From Candidatus Zhuqueibacterota bacterium (lineage in GTDB: Bacteria > Zhuqueibacterota > Zhuqueibacteria > Residuimicrobiales > Krinioviventaceae), in contig RQOI01000315.1 of the NCBI GenBank assembly GCA_003854995.1, positions 1 through 12,125 on the forward strand: DNA of 12,125 nt, read 5' to 3'. Of this stretch, positions 7,924 to 12,125 are shown piece after piece. How positions within the stretch are numbered: position 1 is the first letter of the stretch; each line of letters opens with the position of its first letter. Under the pieces are notes generated by a model. That model was not told the origin of the DNA, ran no database searches, and was given only the letters and a program-made list of their open reading frames with translations. The translations under genes and the position numbers were made by a program.

Positions 7924-8475
7924 TCATGTTCGTATGAGACTCAGGAATTCCATTCGAGTCGCTCGCTCGTCCTTAAAAGTCCCCAGCATGGCGCTGGAAG
8001 TGACATAGCTGTTCTGCTTCTCCACACCGCGCATCATCATGCAGAGATGCTTGCCCTCCATCACAACGGCGACGCCATATGGTTTGAGAATTTCATCAAT
8101 AGTCGTGGCGATCTGGTTCGTCATGCGCTCCTGCACCTGCAGTCGCCGGGCGAACATGTCAACGATGCGCGGCACCTTACTCAAGCCAATGATCTTGCCC
8201 TTTGGCAAATAGGCGACGTGCGCCTTGCCAAAAAAAGGCAGCATGTGATGCTCGCAAAGGCTATAAAATTCAATGTTGCGAATGACCACCATTTCATTGC
8301 ACTCTTCGCTAAAGATGGCATTGTTGACAATCGCGTCCAGGTCCGCCTTGTAGCCTTTGGTCAAAAATTCGTAGGCCTTGGCCACGCGATGCGGCGTTCG
8401 CAGCAGACCTTCCCGCTGCGGATCTTCACCCACGTCCGTCAAAATAGCCAGGATCGCTGCTTCAATCTTCTCCAT
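7924..8475 (-). CDS. folE: GTP cyclohydrolase I (type IA, FolE)
   Basis: This enzyme opens the imidazole ring of GTP and rearranges it to 7,8-dihydroneopterin triphosphate, the entry to folate, tetrahydrobiopterin and queuosine. The 183-residue product has the zinc ligands C74 and H77 in CEHHMLPF, the third ligand C145 in HLCMMMRGV, the catalytic H76, and GLSKVPRIVDMFARRLQVQERMT, typical of the family (shown here in two parts: GLSKVPRIV and FARRLQVQERMT). The ORF could begin at an ATG at 8481 that overlaps the upstream stop as ATGA. However, AGGAG lies only one or two bases from that ATG and seven bases from the ATG at 8475, so 8475 is preferred. The gene sits two bases after PTPS and ten bases before the SDR, which argues for translational coupling and a shared pterin pathway rather than a folate cluster. 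Confidence 0.95.
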   Translation of the reverse strand: MEKIEAAILAILTDVGEDPQREGLLRTPHRVAKAYEFLTKGYKADLDAIVNNAIFSEECNEMVVIRNIEFYSLCEHHMLPFFGKAHVAYLPKGKIIGLSKVPRIVDMFARRLQVQERMTNQIATTIDEILKPYGVAVVMEGKHLCMMMRGVEKQNSYVTSSAMLGTFKDERATRMEFLSLIRT

Positions 8476-8477
8476 GC

Positions 8478-8891
8478 TCATTCTCCTCTGTAAATTGCGA
8501 TATTTCTCGGCGTTTCATACAGCTTCAGCTCATACAGCTCGCCGGAAGGGATTTTGTCGCGCAGCCGGCGCCAAAATGCGAGGACGATATTCTCAGCTGT
8601 CGGCACCACGCCGCGCATGAAATCGACATCATAATTCAGATGTTTGTGGTCGACGCAGTCAATGATGACGCGCTGGACGATCTCCTTGAGATCATGCAAA
8701 TCAATGACCATGCCGGTGACGGGATCGGGAGTCCCCTTGATCGTAATCTCCAGCTCATAGTTGTGGCCATGCCCCATTGGATTGTTGCACAAGCCAAATA
8801 TCTTTTCATTTTCATCCGCAGTCAACAGGTCCGAATGCAGCCGGTGCGCCGCGTTGAAATGCAGACGACGCGTGACATAGACAGTAGCCAT
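8478..8891 (-). CDS. 6-pyruvoyl-tetrahydropterin synthase, eukaryote-like (PTPS/QueD family)
   Basis: The 137-residue product has zinc ligands H16, H41 and H43, catalytic C35 in CNNPMGHGHNY, the D81-H82 pair in VDHKHL, and E126 in LYETPRN. The spacing from the cysteine to HGH is five residues, as in animal PTPS (CNNPNGHGH), whereas E. coli QueD has three. Other stretches also match animal PTPS closely: HRLHS, DENEKIFG, DPVTGMV, and the C-terminal YRGE. PTPS turns dihydroneopterin triphosphate into 6-pyruvoyl-tetrahydropterin, while QueD makes carboxy-tetrahydropterin for queuosine; no queE or queC is nearby. The longest frame starts at a TTG (8906), with ATGs at 8903 and 8891. GGAG lies four bases before the ATG at 8891, and the conserved N-terminus begins there, so 8891 is chosen. 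It is the first gene of the pterin operon. Confidence 0.9.
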   Translation of the reverse strand: MATVYVTRRLHFNAAHRLHSDLLTADENEKIFGLCNNPMGHGHNYELEITIKGTPDPVTGMVIDLHDLKEIVQRVIIDCVDHKHLNYDVDFMRGVVPTAENIVLAFWRRLRDKIPSGELYELKLYETPRNIAIYRGE

Positions 8892-8955
8892 TTCTCTCTC
8901 CATCAATCAGCCTGTAATTTACATGATAAACAATCGTTAAATCCGAAAATTCCCC

Positions 8956-8983
8956 CTGACAGTTGTTCAAAACGGAAAATAAT
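8956..8983 (+). promoter_or_regulatory. Predicted promoter of trxA
   Basis: CTGACA (8956-8961) and AATAAT (8978-8983) are separated by 16 bases and each matches the sigma-70 consensus at five of six positions. Transcription would begin near 8990 and produce a leader of about 55 bases that includes the upstream arm of the trxA start-codon stem. The site lies in the divergent gap between the PTPS gene and trxA. I found no equally convincing promoter for the minus-strand operon in that gap. Confidence 0.4.
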
Positions 8984-8996
8984 GTTTATGTGAATC

Positions 8997-9058
8997 TTTT
9001 TTGTCGCCGTTCATCTAAATTGATAAAGTTTACAGGAGATACTCATGGCGACAAAAAA
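8997..9058 (+). promoter_or_regulatory. Inverted repeat that can pair the trxA start codon
   Basis: The leader segment 8997-9008 (TTTTTTGTCGCC) is the exact reverse complement of 9047-9058 (GGCGACAAAAAA), which spans the G of the start codon to codon five. A G-U and a U-A pair (9009 with 9046, 9010 with 9045) extend the stem to 14 pairs and cover the whole AUG. The AGGAG at 9034-9038 stays in the 34-base loop. In the mRNA this could hold back translation initiation of thioredoxin, possibly relieved by heat, a small RNA or a protein. The repeat is directly visible; the regulatory role is inferred. Confidence 0.4.
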
Positions 9059-9425
9059 TTTGACACTGGACGCGCTGGAAAACACCCTCAAAGAGAACGA
9101 TATCGTCCTCATCGACTTTTGGGCGGAATGGTGCGGGCCGTGTCGGATGTTCGGGCCCACGTTTGAAAGAGTTTCCGAAAAAAATCCGGATATCGCTTTC
9201 ATGAAAGTCAATACTGAAAAGGAACAGCAGTTGGCCGCGGTCTTTGGAATTCAATCGATTCCGACGCTGGCGATTTTCCGCGATAATATCATGATCTTCA
9301 AGCAGCCGGGTGCGCTGCCGGAGAGCGCTCTGGAGGACGTGATCAAACAGGTTCGCGCCCTGGACATGGATAAAATCAGGGAAGAAATAGAAACACAGCA
9401 AGCCGAGGCGCCGACGGCGCAATGA
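9045..9425 (+). CDS. trxA: Thioredoxin with a C-terminal extension
   Basis: This is a small cytoplasmic disulfide reductase that thioredoxin reductase keeps reduced. The 126-residue product has the active site WCGPC at 29-33, the buried D24 in IDFWAEW, and the cis-proline P73 in QSIPT. It has no signal peptide or membrane segment. It is about 18 residues longer than E. coli thioredoxin, ending in a charged tail (IREEIETQQAEAPTAQ). I have seen this MFGPTFERVSEKNPD-type variant in other bacteria. The ATG follows AGGAG by six bases. It is the first plus-strand gene, 93 bases before menG, and may be transcribed with the men genes or alone. Confidence 0.95.
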   Translation: MATKNLTLDALENTLKENDIVLIDFWAEWCGPCRMFGPTFERVSEKNPDIAFMKVNTEKEQQLAAVFGIQSIPTLAIFRDNIMIFKQPGALPESALEDVIKQVRALDMDKIREEIETQQAEAPTAQ

Positions 9426-9518
9426 CGTTGAACATCGACCCTGATGGCTGCCATGCGGAATCCGGTTGCCGACGATCCTTATTGGTTTTGTCTCTGAAAA
9501 TCAATATTTTTAGGCACT

Positions 9519-10217
9519 TTGGAAAACAGGTTTCGAAAAGCAGAATCGTGGAAGATGTTCAACCGTATCGCGCGGCGGTATGATGCGGCGAATCGGTTGT
9601 TATCCGCAGGCCAGGACGTCATTTGGCGACGAAAATGCGCCCGAGAGGTGCCAGGCGACAGACCGCTCACCGTGCTGGACCTGGCGACAGGAACGGCGGA
9701 TGTGCTCAAGACGCTGCTGCGGCGCCGGCGCAATATCAGAGTGGCGGTCGGCCTGGACCCGGCAAAAGAGATGCTGGCCATCGCGCGACGCAAGCTTGCC
9801 GGAAACGGCTCGCTGCTGAATGGGGACGCTCAATGCATCGCTCTCCGAGACCATTCCGTGGACATTGTCTGCATGGCTTTTGGCATTCGAAATGTGGCGA
9901 ATGTAGAAAAGGCTTTGCGAGAGATGTTGCGCGTTCTGGTTGCCGGCGGCAAGTTATTGATCCTCGAATTCTCTTTGCCCCAAAATAGCGCTATCAGAAA
10001 AATCTATCTTTGCTATTTTCGACATGTTCTGCCCGTGATCGGCGGCCTCATCGCCGGTGATCACGGAGCGTATTCGTATCTGAACAGAACGGTCGAAGAG
10101 TTCCCCGCCGGTGAGGCTTTCTGTGCACGTCTGCAGCTCGCCGGATTCACGCGCATCAAGGCCCATTCATTGACCTTTGGAATCGCCACTCTCTACAGCG
10201 CTGAAACACGACCTTAA
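9519..10217 (+). CDS. menG: Demethylmenaquinone methyltransferase (UbiE/MenG family)
   Basis: This enzyme adds a methyl group from S-adenosylmethionine to demethylmenaquinone in the last step of menaquinone synthesis. The 232-residue product shows MFNRIARRYDAANRLLS (13-29), the SAM-binding DLATGTAD (54-61), GLDPAKEML (78-86), FGIRNVANVEKALREMLRVL (121-140), ILEFSLP, and the signature YSYLNRTVEEFPAGEAF (185-201). The related UbiE also methylates ubiquinone precursors. The neighbouring menF and menD genes support the menaquinone role. The only in-frame start before MFNRIA is TTG at 9519, with TTTAGG just upstream. The next option, ATG at 9555, would remove 12 residues that relatives normally have in some form, so TTG is preferred. 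Confidence 0.92.
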   Translation: MENRFRKAESWKMFNRIARRYDAANRLLSAGQDVIWRRKCAREVPGDRPLTVLDLATGTADVLKTLLRRRRNIRVAVGLDPAKEMLAIARRKLAGNGSLLNGDAQCIALRDHSVDIVCMAFGIRNVANVEKALREMLRVLVAGGKLLILEFSLPQNSAIRKIYLCYFRHVLPVIGGLIAGDHGAYSYLNRTVEEFPAGEAFCARLQLAGFTRIKAHSLTFGIATLYSAETRP

Positions 10218-10230
10218 AGAGATGCTGCAG

Positions 10231-11589
10231 ATGGATATCAAAGAGATACAATCGCGACTCGAAATTGCACTCAAGCGGACGCTCGATAGGCTGCCATTGG
10301 GACGGTTCAACGGCGCGACCATTCAACGCGCGACGATCGACCTGTCCGGCATGGAGCCGATTTCCTGGCTCAATGCGCAGGATATGCACTCGAAACTCTT
10401 CTGGTCGCGCCGGGACAAGCCGCAGAAAATAGCCGGCTGCGGCGCCGTGCATCACCTCATCACGGATTCAGTGCAGGGGCTGAAGACGATCCGACAGCAC
10501 CTCAGCGACTCGGATCGCGCCGTTCGCTATTTCGGCGGCATGCGCTTTGACGCAAGCCAGCGCATCGCGAACGAATGGCAGCCCTACGCTAAATTCCGTT
10601 TCTTTGTCCCCCGCTTTGAGCTGATGAGCGCCGATGACCGGCAGACGCTGTCGCTCAATTTTTCCATTTCGCCGCACGATGATCTCGCCGGGCTCTTTGC
10701 CGAGCTCAAAAGAGAGATCGCGACCATCAAGCCGCCGAAATCGCCGGACGAGCCCGTCTTCGACATCGTTGATCTGTCAGAGCAACCAGACCAACAGGGG
10801 TGGAACCGGATGGTGGAAAACGCATTGGGCGCCATCCGTCAAGGAGAGCTGGAAAAGATCGTCCTCGCCGGCAAAACGCTCCTGACATTTGCGCGTCCCC
10901 TGAATCCTTTTCACCTGCTGGGACAGATTCTGCAAAAGAACGGTCGGACCTTTCACTTTTCCTTTCAGTTCGAACACGGCGTCAATTTTCTCGGCATGTC
11001 GCCGGAATGCCTCTTCCAGCGCAGCGGCGACCACATCTTCACCGAAGCGATTGCGTCCACGCGAGCGCGCGGCAAAACAGCTGCTGAAGATGCGCGCTTT
11101 GGCCAACAGATGGTCGAGTCGGACAAGGACCTGCGCGAACACCGCTGGGTGAAAAAGATGATCCTCGACCGTCTGGCGCCATTTTGCGAACAGATCGACA
11201 GGACGGCCAATGAAAACGTGCTCAAGCTGTCGCACGTCCAGCATCTCGTCAGCGAGTTTCAGGCGCACTTGCACGCCGGCGTTCAGAATGAACAACTGGT
11301 TGAAGCCCTGCACCCGACTCCGGCGGTCGGCGGTTATCCAAAAAAACAGGCGGTTGAACGCGTTGCGCAGCTGGAGCCATTCGATCGCGGCTGGTACGCC
11401 GCGCCGGTCGGCTGGGTATCGCTGGATGAAGCCGAATTTGCCGTGGCCATTCGCTCCGCACTCGTTCAGCGAGAAAAGCTGCATCTGTTCGCAGGGTCCG
11501 GAATCGTCGAGGGCTCGAATCCGGACAAGGAATGGCAGGAAAATCGCAACAAGGCACAAAATTTTTTGCAGCTGTTCGGAATCACATGA
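10231..11589 (+). CDS. menF: Isochorismate synthase (MenF)
   Basis: MenF converts chorismate to isochorismate, the first committed step of classical menaquinone synthesis. From the ATG at 10231 the product has 452 residues. The C-terminal chorismate-binding domain shows LEKIVLAGK (K209, matching the general base K190 of E. coli MenF), FTEAIASTRARG (E272, the likely catalytic acid), the magnesium ligand E303 in REHRWVKK, HPTPAVGGYPK, GWVSLDEAEFAVAIRSAL, and LFAGSGIVEGSNPDKEW with the second magnesium ligand E427. The open frame extends back to a TTG at 10177 inside menG and has another ATG at 10222. The ATG at 10231 has AAAGAG at nine bases and is preferred. It starts 13 bases after menG and overlaps menD by four bases. 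Salicylate- or anthranilate-forming relatives share the fold, but the context favours MenF. Confidence 0.93.
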   Translation: MDIKEIQSRLEIALKRTLDRLPLGRFNGATIQRATIDLSGMEPISWLNAQDMHSKLFWSRRDKPQKIAGCGAVHHLITDSVQGLKTIRQHLSDSDRAVRYFGGMRFDASQRIANEWQPYAKFRFFVPRFELMSADDRQTLSLNFSISPHDDLAGLFAELKREIATIKPPKSPDEPVFDIVDLSEQPDQQGWNRMVENALGAIRQGELEKIVLAGKTLLTFARPLNPFHLLGQILQKNGRTFHFSFQFEHGVNFLGMSPECLFQRSGDHIFTEAIASTRARGKTAAEDARFGQQMVESDKDLREHRWVKKMILDRLAPFCEQIDRTANENVLKLSHVQHLVSEFQAHLHAGVQNEQLVEALHPTPAVGGYPKKQAVERVAQLEPFDRGWYAAPVGWVSLDEAEFAVAIRSALVQREKLHLFAGSGIVEGSNPDKEWQENRNKAQNFLQLFGIT

Positions 11590-12125
11590 TTGCGACAAAA
11601 AACATCAACGATTTTTGGGCCTCTCTCCTCATTGAAGAGCTGGTGCGCAACAATGTCACTTTTTTTTGCCTGTCGCCCGGTTCCCGCTGCGCACCGCTCA
11701 CCATTGCCGCCGCCCAAAATCCAAGGAGCGAATGCCACATTTGCCACGATGAGCGAGGCGCCGCCTATATGGCGGTCGGCTATGCCAAAGCGACCGGCAC
11801 GCCTGCCGCACTGCTCTGCACATCCGGAACAGCAGCGGCAAATTACTATCCGGCCATCATCGAAGCGTCCATGGCTGAGGCGCCCCTGATTGTCCTGACC
11901 GCCGACCGACCGTATGAGCTGCTCGATACAGGGGCAAATCAGACGATTGATCAACAGCATCTATTTGGCCGATATGCGCGCTGGAGTTTCAACTTGCCAC
12001 CACCGTCAAATGACCTCTCTCCCTGCTTCCTCCTGACGACGATTGACCAGGCGATCTACCGCTCCACTCTCGCCCCTGCGGGACCGGTTCATCTGAATTG
12101 CATGTTTCGCGAGCTGACGACGCCA
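11586..12125 (+). CDS. menD: MenD, SEPHCHC synthase, 5' third (cut by window edge)
   Basis: MenD is a thiamine-diphosphate enzyme that joins isochorismate and 2-oxoglutarate-derived succinic semialdehyde into 2-succinyl-5-enolpyruvyl-6-hydroxy-3-cyclohexene-1-carboxylate. The visible 180 residues cover the N-terminal pyrimidine-binding domain. They include SPGSR (30-34), DERGAA (55-60) with E56 as the expected cofactor glutamate, TSGTAAANYYPA (79-90), LIVLTADRP (101-109) and GANQTIDQ (116-123). All are typical of MenD, and full enzymes have roughly 550-600 residues. The ATG overlaps the menF stop as ATGA, so translation is probably coupled and MenD would use the MenF product directly. Confidence 0.95.
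   Translation, partial: MIATKNINDFWASLLIEELVRNNVTFFCLSPGSRCAPLTIAAAQNPRSECHICHDERGAAYMAVGYAKATGTPAALLCTSGTAAANYYPAIIEASMAEAPLIVLTADRPYELLDTGANQTIDQQHLFGRYARWSFNLPPPSNDLSPCFLLTTIDQAIYRSTLAPAGPVHLNCMFRELTTP

Noticed and set aside
7206..8891. Queuosine (queD-folE) operon as the main explanation
   Set aside because: Not excluded, but no queE or queC is nearby, the PTPS has the animal-type motif, and the third gene is an SDR with no role in queuosine synthesis.
9482..9510. TTGGTT-17-TATTTT as a menG promoter
   Set aside because: Transcription would begin at or just before the TTG start and leave out the TTAGG ribosome binding sequence; the match to consensus is weak.
10777..11598. 273-residue open frame antisense to menF
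   Set aside because: menF has all catalytic motifs on the plus strand. The antisense frame has no recognisable motifs and is explained by high third-position GC.

Overview
The window is an ordinary-looking, gene-dense bacterial chromosome segment with two divergent gene blocks. Seven confident genes and one possible fragment lie on the minus strand (1-8891), and four genes lie on the plus strand (9045-12125), separated by a 153-base divergent promoter region. I see no insertion sequence, CRISPR array, tRNA, rRNA or phage gene. No gap between genes reaches 300 bases. The organism looks like a menaquinone-using bacterium with secreted S55-type and beta-propeller proteins, probably Gram-negative. 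One promoter fits both a sigma-70 pattern and the Bacteroidetes-type TAnnTTTG pattern. This mix suggests the FCB side of the tree (Calditrichota/KSB1/Zixibacteria-like) or Acidobacteria-like lineages, but the assignment is an inference with low confidence.

Minus strand, read in its own direction (right to left). First comes a tight three-gene operon: a eukaryote-type 6-pyruvoyl-tetrahydropterin synthase, GTP cyclohydrolase I and a short-chain reductase that resembles Chlorobium sepiapterin reductase. Together these would be the three steps from GTP to a tetrahydrobiopterin-like cofactor, which is the most interesting reading of the window. Next, behind its own promoter, comes a secreted S55 (SpoIVB-like) protein, a secreted seven-bladed propeller protein with Ig-like C-terminal modules, and an NrnA-type DHH phosphoesterase, spaced 11 to 30 bases apart. 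After an 82-base gap comes a soluble receiver-PAS-PAS-histidine kinase. A possible next gene starts just past its stop and runs off the left edge.

Plus strand: a thioredoxin whose start codon can be buried in a 14-pair RNA stem, then menG (demethylmenaquinone methyltransferase), menF (isochorismate synthase) and the first third of menD. menG, menF and menD form a compact menaquinone biosynthesis operon with a 13-base gap and then an ATGA overlap.

Several starts were moved from the longest open frame to internal ATGs with better ribosome binding sites (kinase, folE, PTPS, menF). menG appears to start at TTG.
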